A DNA stretch of 64,000 nt from Okeania sp. SIO1I7 (GCA_010672585.1 JAAHGF010000001.1:124001-188000), one strand, 5' to 3'. Positions 35,145-45,694 are shown, numbered from the stretch's first letter. Notes: generated from the sequence alone by a model not told the origin. A program made the numbers and translations.

Positions 35145-35425
35145 ATATCATGTCCGGTTGAACAGTGATAAATAAATAACTACGGAGTCCTCAGAACTCA
35201 GGAGTCAACCCACCCCTCGTCCCTCCCCTGACCGTGGAGGGGAAGTCAGGAGGAAAGAGGGAAGAAAGAAGAAGAACTGGAGTTGAAGGAGAAAGTTTTT
35301 TTATAACTACAGGACTTACGCATTCTTCTGGCAAAAACGCTATATATACCATAGTGCTATAGTTTTTATCTACTATATATAGTGCCTTTGCGTAAGTCCT
35401 GAACTAATTATCCGGACATGATATT
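35145..35425. repeat. Family B repeat with nested family C element
   Basis: Outer ends 'atatcatgtccggttgaaca' and 'taattatccggacatgata' belong to family B. Within it, 35310-35401 is a complete family C element ('caggacttacgca' ... 'tgcgtaagtcctg'). C therefore inserted into B, so B is the older insertion here. The remainder of 34810-35700 shows no gene. Confidence 0.75.
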
Positions 35426-35700
35426 ACAAGTAAAAAATAAATGATATTATTTGTGGTCGAAAATATAAATTAATTACTATAGTAATCTTATTTGAGTTGT
35501 GAAATATCCTAGACTTTTAAGCAACAGAAAATAGGAAATGCGAAATACCGAAGCAATAAAATTATTATGAATCATTTCTGATTGCTATATATTAATAGTG
35601 TCATACCATATTTTTTTTAAATTACTTAGCTTCATGTCTTCCTAACCATAGGAAGACCTGAAGCTGACGATTTTAATGACCCTAAAATCTAAAAATTGAG

Positions 35701-36531
35701 CTAAGAAATTTGAAATAGGAACGAAACTAAATCTCCTTTGCCCAAAGATATCCGATCGCCTGGTCTCAATTTATGTCGATTTCCTCTTGTCAAAGAAGTA
35801 TTATTGACATAAGTACCATTAGAACTACCTATATCCTCAATATAATAACTATCTCCCTCTATTCTAATATCAGCATGACTACGAGAAACCACCTCAGAAT
35901 CAGGAAATCCGGAAACATCAATATCTGGTGGTACTCGGTCGTTAGGCTTACCTATGTGAATTACAGATAAATTAACTGGTAATTCAATATCTGTATCTGT
36001 TCTAATATGAAGTAACTTGGCAGACTGTTTTTGTAACTGGGTCTTAGCCGGAATTGGTGTTCCGACCGTAGGAGATGGAGAAGTTACTACAGGAGTACTA
36101 ATAGCATTAATAGTTTGTAGGGGTTCCTCAGTAGGAACTGGATTATTAATGTTGCTAGATTTTTCTAAATTTGGTGTACCAGAAACTACTATAGGTTCTG
36201 GAGTCACTAATGGATCTGGTGGATATAAGTCCGGTATATCTTCTGAAGACATACCTGCATCCGTACCAGATACTGGTGATACTATAGTTGGCATCACTGC
36301 TGGATCGGTTTGAGATAAAACTTGACCTTCCTCTATACCAGTACTAGCTTTCAAATCAAAGCCACATTGACCACAAAAGGCCGCATCAACTTGAACTGTT
36401 GACCCACAGCTAGGACAATTCATAGTTACAGGTAAGGGAGTATAGCAAGCTTCACATTGTGTTGCTCCATCAGGATTCTGATGATTGCAATTCGGACAGA
36501 CAATCATTGATCTACTCCTCGTTATCGGCAA
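35701..36531 (-). CDS. Double zinc-ribbon plus FHA-domain protein
   Basis: Residues about 10-62 hold two zinc ribbons ('CPNCNHQNPDGATQCEAC' and 'CPSCGSTVQVDAAFCGQC'). A Pro/Ser/Thr-rich linker runs to about 165. An FHA domain fills the C-terminus ('VVSRSHADIRIEGDSYYIED', 'GSSNGTYVNN'). The first FHA loop is 'HIGKPNDRVPP', with Lys where the canonical Arg sits, which could weaken phosphopeptide binding; cyanobacterial FHA proteins of this layout often show it. 276 aa. Likely a reader in a Ser/Thr phosphorylation network. Confidence 0.88.
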   Translation of the reverse strand: MPITRSRSMIVCPNCNHQNPDGATQCEACYTPLPVTMNCPSCGSTVQVDAAFCGQCGFDLKASTGIEEGQVLSQTDPAVMPTIVSPVSGTDAGMSSEDIPDLYPPDPLVTPEPIVVSGTPNLEKSSNINNPVPTEEPLQTINAISTPVVTSPSPTVGTPIPAKTQLQKQSAKLLHIRTDTDIELPVNLSVIHIGKPNDRVPPDIDVSGFPDSEVVSRSHADIRIEGDSYYIEDIGSSNGTYVNNTSLTRGNRHKLRPGDRISLGKGDLVSFLFQIS

Positions 36532-36958
36532 GACGATCGAAACACCGACATAAGAATCATACTTATATTTAACTTTCAGATTCTATAGTAATCCTAATTC
36601 ATTAGTATAGCTAATTTGACTACTCCCCTAGCTCTTGCCAAAGGAATTTAGGTCTTTTCTTCGCTGACCAAAAATATATTCTTTGGGGACAAGTAATTAT
36701 ATTTCTTGATATTTATATAAGCAAAACAATTACAAGTATTAGGCTTTAGATAGTAGGTTTGTAGTAGAAAAAGATAAAGTATTCTATTACTTTCCTTCCC
36801 TCAGCCTAACACCTAACAGCTACAACCTAAATCTTCAATAAAATGCTAATTCTCCGAACAGGATTACCACAATCCTCAAAGCAAATATAGCGGTTGCTTA
36901 CCTCATCTAAAATCCAACAATTTTGTTCTTACAAATATTTTTGAGGTTATATTACTGC
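36532..36958. other. Intergenic, no gene seen
   Basis: AT-rich, about 430 bp, with no ORF, no recognised repeat and no clear terminator. Confidence 0.45.
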
Positions 36959-37666
36959 TCAAATATTAACACCAGTTAGTAACCAATGTAGTTCCCCTTT
37001 CGGTTGAATCAGACGACTAGGATATTTCATTTCATCCCCTTTTTCTGCAAATACTCTATCTAATGCAACTTGTTTATCTGCACCAGCAACTAGAAATATG
37101 ACGCAATGAGCTTGATTAATTAGTGGAGCTGTAAAAGTTAATCGCGGTTGGCCATCTTTATTCCCTACAGTAACGAGGCGATCGCTGATTTGCAAAGCAT
37201 CTGTATGGGGAAATAAGGAAGCTGTATGGGCATCACCACCCATTCCTAGTAAAATCAAATCAAAACTAGGAAAATCTCCTGGTGAGACCTGAAAAAATTC
37301 TCGCAAATGAGCATCATGACTTGAGGCATCAGCTTCAGGGTCTCCAGCTCCTGTAGGCATAGGATGAATATTTGTCGGTGGTATGGGCACTTGATCTAGC
37401 CAAGCTTGCCTGGCCATTCTTTGATTACTATCTGAGTGGTCAGGAGCTACATAGCGTTCATCGCCCCAGAAGACATGAATTTTATCCCAAGGTAGATTTT
37501 GAGTAGCTATGGACTCATAAAGCGGTCTTGGAGTATTACCTCCTGCTAAAGCTATAGTACATTGACCTCGTTGTGAAATGGCCTCTTGCATTTTAGCCAA
37601 GCAAATTTCTAAGGATTGCTCGATTAACTCCTCTTTACTTTGTAGTAATTTAACCTGTTTGTTCAT
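36959..37666 (-). CDS. pgl: 6-phosphogluconolactonase
   Basis: Hydrolyses 6-phosphogluconolactone in the oxidative pentose-phosphate pathway, which supplies NADPH in the dark. Signature strands 'CTIALAGGNTPRPLYESIA' (about 35-55), 'HVFWGDERYVAPDHSDSNQR' (about 64-83), 'FDLILLGMGGDAHTASLFPH' (about 134-153) and 'RLTFTAPLINQAHCVIFLVA' are all of DevB/SOL type. 235 aa is standard. No zwf or opcA lies alongside, so the gene is not in a pathway operon in this window. Confidence 0.95.
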   Translation of the reverse strand: MNKQVKLLQSKEELIEQSLEICLAKMQEAISQRGQCTIALAGGNTPRPLYESIATQNLPWDKIHVFWGDERYVAPDHSDSNQRMARQAWLDQVPIPPTNIHPMPTGAGDPEADASSHDAHLREFFQVSPGDFPSFDLILLGMGGDAHTASLFPHTDALQISDRLVTVGNKDGQPRLTFTAPLINQAHCVIFLVAGADKQVALDRVFAEKGDEMKYPSRLIQPKGELHWLLTGVNI

Positions 37667-38251
37667 TTGAGCTTATTTGTGTTGTGCTAGAATATGCTTA
37701 CCCAGAAATATAAAAATTTTTTGATGAATCTGGGCATCAAATTCATGCTACAGCGATTTTGATTGAGAAGTCAGTTTATCTCGTTACCTCAAATAATATG
37801 AGTATTTGCTCAAGGTATTTATGATGGGAAAATTTAGGTGGTAGATAGTTTAGTAATTAACAGTTGAAAAAAAGTTCTTGAGCTATAAATCATATTATGT
37901 GTGTTTATTGTTGCTCATTTGATGCAACTTTTCCAGATTTTGAGTTCGATTACTAAACAATGAAACAAAAGTTATTATTGGATACAAATATTATGTAGGC
38001 CTAAAAAATTTCCTAATAGTAGCAATGAGCGCTGGTATATTTACAAATTGCAGGAGATGTCCAATAGCTAAAATCTGATATTATAGGCAATTTATTCCCC
38101 CTTCCGGAGCTGTTGCCAGATGAGCTGTTGCCTGTTGCCTGCGCACAGCGCTATATCTGAAAAAATTCTAGTGTATATCTCATAAATAAAATTTTCTAGT
38201 TATAACGAGATTAATGCCAGAGAAAAAACCATTAATAAAAAAACAAAACCT
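37667..38251. other. Intergenic, no gene seen
   Basis: Divergent promoter space between pgl and the Asn/Gln-rich gene. Includes 'gttgcctgttgcctgcgcac' at about 38127 and nothing coding. Confidence 0.45.
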
Positions 38252-39385
38252 ATGTCTACTCCCAAAAAATTACCTAATTCCATACGCTACTTCCGAGCCA
38301 GATTTCGTCATCTGACGAAACCCTTAGTTTGGGGGCCAATTGGTGTCGCTTCTTTAGTACTATTATTTGCTTGGGAATTAACAGTCCATCCAGAATGGTT
38401 AGCCCTTGAAGATGATAATGATTCAGTAACAAGTGAAAATACTATCACCGAAAATTTATCTCCTGAAGAAATTTCTATCATGAGCGATATTGACAGTTCT
38501 TCAGTGTTAATAAAAGATTTAAAAGATTCTGAAAAGTCTCAATTTAATTCCTTAGTAGTTCCTCAGAAAATTTTACCAAATGAGCTAAAAGAAGAAAGCA
38601 AAAATGAATCTGCTCCACAAAAAAAAGCTACAAAATCTCAAGCAAATTTAACGAACCCTCAACCTAAAACAACAATTCCTAATATTCCTAATCAAAATCA
38701 ATTAGACAGTTCTGAATTATTAACTTCTCCTCTGTTACGCAGTCTCAATGTATTAGACCAAAACAATCAGGAAGAAAAAAAGGAAAAACCTGCAAATCCC
38801 CTACAGAATGCTTTGGATGATTACCAGCGCTCTAAAAATAAATCTCAAACTTCCTCAAATTCTCAGTCTCAAAAAAATAATTTTAACCTCTCTCCCACTG
38901 AGATAAAACCTAGAGATATTAGAACTTCTCCTCTTCCTGGAATTTCAACATCCAACAGTTATCAATCTCCGCAAAACAATAATTTAAATTCACCTTTACC
39001 ACCGATAAATATTAATCAACCAAAACCTTATTATACAGATAGATCGGGTACGGCAAATCAAAACAATAACCCAAGCAATTTATCAGGGTATAACTATTCT
39101 CTTCAAGGGCAACCTACTAATCCAAATCTACCGCCATTACCAACAGTACCTAATGGTTTAGCTAATAATCAAAATGGAGTAAATGGAGTTAACAATGGAA
39201 GAGTTTCTAACTATTCTGGTAATCAAGGATATCCGCAAAATCAGCAACAGCAATATAACTATGGAGTTAATCCTAACCAGGTAAACCAAAACGTACCATC
39301 AAATCCTTCAAATAACCCTTTCTCCAGACGTAATAATAGTTTTAATCGTGGATATGGCGAACGTTGGGATAATCCTTTTAATTAG
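38252..39385 (+). CDS. Hypothetical membrane-anchored Asn/Gln/Pro-rich protein
   Basis: I do not recognise a family. The short basic N-terminus ('RYFRARFRHLTKP') is followed by one transmembrane helix at about 30-46 ('WGPIGVASLVLLFAWEL'), then about 330 residues of low-complexity sequence rich in Asn, Gln, Ser and Pro, ending 'RRNNSFNRGYGERWDNPFN'. The topology suggests a single-pass protein with an extended, disordered tail, presumably outside the cytoplasm by the positive-inside rule. A cell-surface or scaffold role is possible but unproven. It uses an ATG; no strong ribosome-binding site is visible. Confidence 0.7.
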   Translation: MSTPKKLPNSIRYFRARFRHLTKPLVWGPIGVASLVLLFAWELTVHPEWLALEDDNDSVTSENTITENLSPEEISIMSDIDSSSVLIKDLKDSEKSQFNSLVVPQKILPNELKEESKNESAPQKKATKSQANLTNPQPKTTIPNIPNQNQLDSSELLTSPLLRSLNVLDQNNQEEKKEKPANPLQNALDDYQRSKNKSQTSSNSQSQKNNFNLSPTEIKPRDIRTSPLPGISTSNSYQSPQNNNLNSPLPPININQPKPYYTDRSGTANQNNNPSNLSGYNYSLQGQPTNPNLPPLPTVPNGLANNQNGVNGVNNGRVSNYSGNQGYPQNQQQQYNYGVNPNQVNQNVPSNPSNNPFSRRNNSFNRGYGERWDNPFN

Positions 39386-39474
39386 CTATCAGCTTTTAGC
39401 TATCAGCTATCAGCTTTTAGCCGCTCTGGGTAAAAATTCCTGGCTTCTTATAAACTGTTTTACCGAACATGATA

Positions 39475-39672
39475 TAATACCAATTTGGTAAATGTTGGCT
39501 ACATTTTCTTGAGCGGGGGAGTAGGGGAGTGAGGGAGTAGGGGAGAGGTAAAAATAAGAATAATTCACAATAACTGGCGTGCTAATTATCAAAAAAAATA
39601 TTCAGCACACCCTAATTACTTAATAATTGAAGTGTCACTTAAATTAAGCATTCTTTTTTCACGCTTGGTATA
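39475..39672. repeat. MITE-like repeat, family A, copy 3 (short form)
   Basis: 'taataccaatttggtaaatg' on the left and 'ttttttcacgcttggtataa' on the right. Lacks the GC-rich cargo of the long copies. Part of the 39386-40036 intergenic stretch, which otherwise holds palindromes of the 'gcatttcctacggaatgc' type. Confidence 0.65.
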
Positions 39673-39950
39673 ACACCTTCTTTTCTGTAAAATTCCAATT
39701 CATTTAATTCAACCGAAAACCTGCTTTAATTTGGTAAGCATTTAGCTATTAGGATTTCCTACGGAATGCTCCGCAAACAGCATTTCTGTTTCTCATGGTA
39801 CGCTTTCCAGATGCATGAACGTATAGGACTTACTAAGGTTACCTTATCGCCTTTTTCTTTTCTGCGGAATGCTGCACAAAGATAACTTTGAATTCTCCTT
39901 ACTAAGACAATAAACTAATAGCTGATAGCTGATAGCTGACTGCTGAATGC

Positions 39951-40107
39951 TTACTTAATTTGAGTGAATTTAATCAACTCATTTTGAATACATGATGTTG
40001 TTCAATAATGAATAATGAATAATGAATAATTAATAATTAATAATTAATAATTGCCTCTCCTGAAATTCGAGTGAATTTCATCAATTCATTTTGAATACAT
40101 GATGTTG
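39951..40107 (-). repeat. Duplicated 3' end of the membrane-protein gene flanking an inserted repeat
   Basis: 39962-40000 and 40069-40107 are near-identical 39-bp copies ('gagtgaattt' to 'catgatgttg'). Between them lie 68 bp of (aataatg)n/(aattaat)n and 'ttgcctctcctgaaattc'. The outer copy still ends in a frame reading 'TSCIQNELIKFTQIK' and TAA (39951-39953), the probable ancestral C-terminus. Confidence 0.75.
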
Positions 40108-41839
40108 GTAATAAGACTATTCTCTTACTTGTTAATACTTTGCAATTTTCAATCGTAACGGATAAAGCAGGAATCATATTTTGTTCTAGTTGATAAATAA
40201 TTGTCTCTGCTAAATCATACTGACGAATTAATTCTTTATCTGCTACATATCTAGGATTATAAGCTGTTAGATCGAGCAACCAAAAGTCTATTCCATACTT
40301 CTGAATAAAGTTATTAACCTCTTCTGGATTAGAGGTATATTGAGCCTGAATTAAATCTTTTGCTCTTTGACTAAACTGAGCATAATATTCTGTATGGTAA
40401 GGTAAACTATATTCCTGGGCGACTAAAGTAGAACGTTGGGCAAAAGTAGGAAGATTATCTGATTCTTTAGATATAGATGCAATTAATGTATCTTTCGGTT
40501 GTGCTAGTAAATATTGATATAATTCTATTTCTTTGCCTTTAATGTAGAACTGATTATCTATAGTTAGGTCTTGGGAAAAAGGAATGATACTTAATATCGC
40601 TAATAATAAAACTGTGCCGCCGAGATATATTCTTTGTGGAAAAGTTAAGCCATTTTTTAGCTGAGAAATAACTTGATTCAAATAACTATCCAACCATATT
40701 GTTAAAGCAATACCAGCAGCTATTGGTATCATTACTCGCATACTATGATAAACATATCTGTTGGGAAAATGAAGCTGAAACAAAAAAGTATGAGCTAGGA
40801 AAAATAACCCAATAGATGCTAGTAAAATTTGAACTAATATTTCTACCTTCAAAGAAACCTGTTTTGCCAGAGGAAATTTTTGACTTTTTCCGAGTACAAA
40901 AGGTAAGAACAATGAGGCGATCGCTAGTGGAGGTAAAAATCCTAAAAATAATATGCCACTCCTCGGTCCTACTAACCAAAAAATCAAAGGATTTTCGTGA
41001 AAAAAGAATGCTCTTCCATAGTTACCATCAACATAATTAAAAATGGGTTGTAATTTAGCTTCCGCAGCAGTAATAATTGACCCGAATTCTGTAGCAGAAA
41101 ATTTGTATGGTAGAAGTATAATTGCAGCAGTTATGATTGCTCCTAACCATAGCCAATAATTTAATAGGATGGAAGTAAGTTTTAACCGTTTTTTATCGTA
41201 GGAAAATAGTCGAATAGTTAAGATAGTTACTGATAGTAAAACAGTATGAGGATAAAAAATAGCTTGGAGAGCGATCGCTATTAATACAGGAAAGAAAGAA
41301 TTTCGGAGTAAGTAATATAAGAATGCTAAAAAAAGTGGATAGAAAAATGCTCTGGGAGTAGCAGAAACTAAGTCATCTTCCATCCATAAAGTTTGATTTA
41401 AAATCAATGAACTAAAAAAACCTACCGCTGGAATAGGTAGAATTTGTAAACTTATTCCAAAACAGTAAATTGTCGAAATTAATCCGAGAAATATTGGTAA
41501 TAATTTACCTAAAAAAATGGGGTCGATACCTAAAGATGTGATGAGCAAATAAAAAGTTTTATATCCCCACGGAGCTACTGATTGAAAATAGTCAGCAATG
41601 AAATCTTGAGGAAATAATTCCGAATCTAAAAAACGACGCATCCAAAATATATGTTGTCGTGCATCATCTTGGATGAAATATTCACTTTGGAGGGAAACTT
41701 TGAGAGATTCAAAACCATAAATTAAGACAATAGCTAAACTTAAACCAAACCAGAATATCCAGCTTCGATTTATCAAATTTTTATGTAAAATTGATAAAAA
41801 TCTACTAATTCTTAATTTGGATATTAAAGGATTTGACAT
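40037..41839 (-). CDS. Polytopic membrane protein, 600 aa, unknown
   Basis: About 12 hydrophobic segments across residues 25-440, then a soluble domain of about 150 residues. The layout (a charged loop after helix 1, 'FIQDDARQHIFWMRRFLDSE', and many long loops) resembles GT-C-fold glycosyltransferases and related cyanobacterial membrane proteins; no catalytic motif proves it. The first loop's Asp-Asp could correspond to a GT-C acidic motif. The C-terminus has been altered: the last residues 'RISGEAIINY' come from inserted repeat DNA, while the ancestral ending survives downstream as a separate duplicate. No partner genes adjoin. Confidence 0.65.
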   Translation of the reverse strand: MSNPLISKLRISRFLSILHKNLINRSWIFWFGLSLAIVLIYGFESLKVSLQSEYFIQDDARQHIFWMRRFLDSELFPQDFIADYFQSVAPWGYKTFYLLITSLGIDPIFLGKLLPIFLGLISTIYCFGISLQILPIPAVGFFSSLILNQTLWMEDDLVSATPRAFFYPLFLAFLYYLLRNSFFPVLIAIALQAIFYPHTVLLSVTILTIRLFSYDKKRLKLTSILLNYWLWLGAIITAAIILLPYKFSATEFGSIITAAEAKLQPIFNYVDGNYGRAFFFHENPLIFWLVGPRSGILFLGFLPPLAIASLFLPFVLGKSQKFPLAKQVSLKVEILVQILLASIGLFFLAHTFLFQLHFPNRYVYHSMRVMIPIAAGIALTIWLDSYLNQVISQLKNGLTFPQRIYLGGTVLLLAILSIIPFSQDLTIDNQFYIKGKEIELYQYLLAQPKDTLIASISKESDNLPTFAQRSTLVAQEYSLPYHTEYYAQFSQRAKDLIQAQYTSNPEEVNNFIQKYGIDFWLLDLTAYNPRYVADKELIRQYDLAETIIYQLEQNMIPALSVTIENCKVLTSKRIVLLPTSCIQNELMKFTRISGEAIINY

Positions 41840-42414
41840 ATTTAATTATAGGTAAGCATTTCCTGCGGACTGCTACGCAAACAGCCGTCAGCAATCAGCA
41901 ATCAGCTATTACTTTTAGTTTTAGGCAAAAGCTTTACTAATTGAGTCAGAATTAAATCTTACTATAAAAGCTGGCAAGTTTATATTCATTAAAACTCCCT
42001 CAAAGTCATGAATACAAGATAAATAATTTTAATTATGTAAAAAAGGAGCTAGGTTTTATTAGAAAAGCAACTCATACTTTAGCATTATAAGCAGAAGGAA
42101 AAAGAGGTGGTTTTCATTAATTGATAATGGATAATGAATAATGGATAATTACCTCTGGTTAAAACCGTTCTTGATTGAATATAAGGAAATCTGATTTCTT
42201 TTTTCTCCTTAAAAGGAGAGGCTTTAAACCGAATGGATCAATTATCAATTATCAATTATCCATTGGTAATAAAGGAAAATTAAATTATTGGGGAGGGGCA
42301 GTGAATCTTCACATATTACCGAAAAATAGTGGTTTAAAGCCTTCCCTTTTAAGGGGATAATCAAGAAAAAAATTTCCTTTTAACCAATCCTATCCGTTTT
42401 TAAGAAGAGGTAAT
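41840..42414. repeat. Repeat-filled intergenic, including a family E block
   Basis: Has 'gcatttcctgcggactgc', 'cagcaatcagcaatcagc', and across 42141-42412 a family E mosaic with 'taccgaaaaatagtggttta' and 'cccttttaaggggata'. Reading frames here are not genes. Confidence 0.6.
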
Positions 42415-42657
42415 TAGGGCTTGCTGATTAAATATCAAAGTATTGAATTATATTGGTTTGATGGTTTTTAGGGTCGAATTGCAGTACCTGGTTTTCAGTT
42501 GAAAATGCTCAAAAAGTTAGGATTTTGACAAGACTTGGATGGAGAAATTCAGGAGAAATTCTTCCAACTACATCCTCTGTAATTCCCATTTATTCTGAAT
42601 TCAGAATTCAGAATTATGACTCCTACCCTCACCCATAAGACTTTTTCAGCAAACCCT
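42415..42657. repeat. MITE-like repeat, family D, copy 2
   Basis: 'tagggcttgctgattaaata' to 'ttcagcaaaccctaa'. The interior differs from other copies ('gaattcagaattcagaatta'). 42658-43107 is AT-rich with 'cttctgacttctgacttctg' at its end and no gene. Confidence 0.7.
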
Positions 42658-43107
42658 AATTATTAATTATTAATTATTAATTATTAATTGTTGAACAGAC
42701 CCACCTATATTTTGCAGGTCTTAGCAAAAAGCTACAATATTTTAGATTAATCTATTTCATATAAATAATAGTCTTCAGAGCAGAGTCTTTCGGTGCTACT
42801 TCTATCAATAAATAAATGGCATGAAAAAAAATAGTACCAAAGAATAACAAGATAGGTAAATGTTACTTGAATTACCCTTAATCTTTAATTGCTCAAGATT
42901 TGCATACCCTACTTTTAACTATCAAAATAGTTTGGTCTAAAACCCTACCTTTTAATCAGTTATTAGTTAAATTTTTTGTTTTTTTTCTGGCTTGAGCAAA
43001 ATAATAAAAATCAAGTAATAATTGAACTTCTAAGTTCTTAATTCATACTTAATAAATTCCTGTTACAAAAACAACTTCTGACTTCTGACTTCTGACTTCT
43101 GAATTCA

Positions 43108-44286
43108 TTAACGAGAGGCTCTTACTAACAATAATACTGCCACTCCAAGACCTAGAAAATTTGGTAACCATCCAGCCAAAAAAGGAGTCAAAACCTCTTT
43201 TTGCCCCATTGCTCCTGTCAGAAAAGAAAGTAAATAGTAGCCGAAAATAATTATCACACTAATACCAAAGCTAGTACCTCTATTGGCATTTCTCTGAGGT
43301 CTAATTCCTAAAGCTGCTCCTACTAAACCCAGAACCAAACAAACAAATGGTACAGCAAATTTTTGTTGAATTCTGACCTGGGTTTTAATAATTTTCCGAT
43401 GATTTCCACTCAGTCGCATTAACTCCAAATATTCATAAGATTGAGGAATATTCATCTGTTGATAAGTACGTCTTTTACCTGCTAAATCTAAAGGTGCTGT
43501 AGAAAGTTTTAATTCTTGATGGTCAAACTTAACAATATTACGATAGGAACCATCCGGAGATACAATATAAATAGTCCCATTAAACAAGTCCCAAATATTT
43601 TCTGCTGGATTCCAAGTTGCTGACTCAGAAGACACAATTTGGTCAACCCCATATTGGGAACGATCTATAATAGTTACTCCCTTCATATACTTACCATCAA
43701 ACTTTTCGGCATAGAATAAACGAGTCAAGGTATCTTCCTTACTTCCGTCTGGCCGCTCAACTTTGCCAAATTCTGGATAGAAAATATTTTCTTCCCGAAA
43801 AGGAGGATCTTCTCGGTCTAGAGTTCTTTCTAAAGTCAGAGATGCTTGATAATTAGCATTAGGTACAATTACCTCATTGAGGGCAAAAGTTAAACCAGTT
43901 ACCGTCAGACTGACTATGACCACAGGTACCACCATTCGATAGACGCTAATGCCACAACTACGGATAGCAACTATCTCACTATTGCTAGACATCTGACTGT
44001 AAACCATGAGAGTAGATAGCACCATTGCCATTGGGAATGCCAGGCCAATAAATTCTGGCATTTTTAATAGAAATACCTGAAGAGCAATAGAAATAGGTAG
44101 TCCAGATTCTGTAACTTTTCGGACCAACTCAAACATTGCCCCTACTGTCACCCCGATAGATGAAAATAATCCTACACCAAAGAGAAATGGCCCTATTAAT
44201 TCTGTAATGATGTAGCGGTCCATGACTGAAATTTTTGGTTCCAGTCTTTGTAGGAAGAATAAAGATTTTGAGATACTGCGCTCCAT
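43108..44286 (-). CDS. LptF/LptG family permease
   Basis: Inner-membrane component related to the LptB2FG transporter that extracts lipopolysaccharide or, in cyanobacteria, possibly other glycolipids. Three N-terminal helices ('YIITELIGPFLFGVGLFSSI', 'FIGLAFPMAMVLSTLMVYSQ', 'VVPVVIVSLTVTGLTFALNE'), a periplasmic beta-jellyroll of about 170 residues, and three C-terminal helices make the canonical layout. From the ATG at 44286 it is 392 aa; I prefer this to the TTG at 44307. Cyanobacteria usually carry one such permease, with LptB elsewhere. No adjoining lpt genes here. Confidence 0.88.
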   Translation of the reverse strand: MERSISKSLFFLQRLEPKISVMDRYIITELIGPFLFGVGLFSSIGVTVGAMFELVRKVTESGLPISIALQVFLLKMPEFIGLAFPMAMVLSTLMVYSQMSSNSEIVAIRSCGISVYRMVVPVVIVSLTVTGLTFALNEVIVPNANYQASLTLERTLDREDPPFREENIFYPEFGKVERPDGSKEDTLTRLFYAEKFDGKYMKGVTIIDRSQYGVDQIVSSESATWNPAENIWDLFNGTIYIVSPDGSYRNIVKFDHQELKLSTAPLDLAGKRRTYQQMNIPQSYEYLELMRLSGNHRKIIKTQVRIQQKFAVPFVCLVLGLVGAALGIRPQRNANRGTSFGISVIIIFGYYLLSFLTGAMGQKEVLTPFLAGWLPNFLGLGVAVLLLVRASR

Positions 44287-44307
44287 ATAGTTCAGATTTA
44301 AGGTCAA

Positions 44308-44734
44308 GTCTACAATTCAGAATTCAGAATTTAGAATTTAGAATTTAGAATTTAGAATTACCTCTTATTGTAAACAAAATGAAATGGGAATTTTTCAGAA
44401 TATTACTTAAGGTTAACGTAATCTGAATCAAAATTTCAGGAAGTAGAGAATTGGTATAAGAGGAAATTAATTCTGATTAATTGTAGAGGAGAATAAGCAA
44501 AGTCTACTAGGGAAGTAAGATTTTCCTGCTATCGTTTTCTGTAACCAAAATAATTTGAATATCAAGGTAGCAAGATACTCCCACTAAGTTTATTATTAGA
44601 CTTGTGGCTTTATAACTTAAAAAATCCTCAAAACCCTTGATATGTAAGGATTATAGCTATAAAAAATATAAAACAGCTAGAATTATTACTCTGCCTGAGT
44701 TTGAGCGATTTTTTCCCTCTATTTAGCGACAAGT
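44308..44734. other. Intergenic with short tandem repeat, no gene
   Basis: Begins with 'aatttagaatttagaattta' units of a 7-bp repeat (44325-44360) and continues as AT-rich sequence without coding signal. Confidence 0.5.
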
Positions 44735-45292
44735 CTATTGTTCAGTAGTATCAGTTTCAAAGTTAACTCCTTCGTATAAAACTTCAATAGCAGAAGTAAA
44801 TTCAATACTGGATAATGTAATTGACTCTCCTTCTGTATATGCAGAATAATGCCAAATTTTTCCCTCCCCACGTTGATGAATTTCTACAGATATTGATTTT
44901 GAGTCTACTAAAACATATTCTTGCAAACTGGGAATTTGACGATAATATTTAAACTTATCGCCGCGATCGTATTTTTCTGCACTGGGGGAAAGAATTTCAA
45001 TAATTACTGTAGGATGTTCGATCAAGTCGCGATATTTTAAATCGTCAGCATTGCAAGTAATAACTAGATCGGGATAAAAATAACGACTATTTTTACCATC
45101 CTTAACTTTCACCTCCAATAGATTAATTCGACAACTTTTTTGATGAACAGAGGGATATAAAATTATACATAAATTGAGAACAATATCATTATAAGGAATA
45201 GTTTCTCTTGTCATGGGTAAAATTTCTCCATCTACATATTCATGGCGAAATTCTTGTTTATTTTCCCATTATAGATATTTTTCATGGGTCAT
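44735..45292 (-). pseudogene. Uma2-family nuclease gene with premature stop
   Basis: Uma2 (DUF820) proteins carry a PD-(D/E)xK nuclease fold and are very numerous in cyanobacteria. The frame from the ATG at 45292 reads 'MTHEKYL', then TAA at 45269-45271, then 'WENKQEFRHEYVDGEILPM', the normal Uma2 N-terminus. The stop separates the usual start from the rest. A 159-aa protein could still start at the internal ATG (45214), keeping 'YPDLVITC', 'VIEILSPSAEKYDRGDKFKY' and 'LQEYVLVD' but losing the conserved 'EYVDGE' Glu region. I call it a probable pseudogene; a sequencing error or internal start are alternatives. Confidence 0.7.
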
Positions 45293-45364
45293 TTTTTGAT
45301 AATATTGGGGTTGAGTAATCATAGTTTTTTTTCAGTTAAATTAATTGTTTATATCTTATCATTA

Positions 45365-45460
45365 AATCTGCGCCCCCTAAATCCCCCAAAATTGGGGGAA
45401 TTTTACCAGCTAATGGATTCTTGTTCCCCCCAGAATTGGCTTGCTCGGGGGGGAAAATTC
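45365..45460. repeat. Palindromic repeat with paired 'cccccaaaattggggg'
   Basis: 'cgccccctaaatcccccaa' with 'attgggggaattttacc', then 'ttccccccagaattgg' and 'ctcgggggggaaaatt'. Related to the element at 63378-63525. No gene. Confidence 0.6.
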
Positions 45461-45694
45461 AGTATTAAACAACTTTTCAGATATCCTCTAACGAAAATTA
45501 AAAATATCAAAAAGTTAAAAGGTTAGGAAGAATACTATCGGATTAGAGTAGGAAATTATCGATTGGGTATTAAAGTTAATGATGGTATAGTCTCTTTCGT
45601 TAGGATACTTCACCGAAAATAAATTTCCAGATATTTTCCTTAGCTTTTCTAGAGCGATCGCTTTCTTCAAAAGTGAGGTAATTAACAGAATCTA

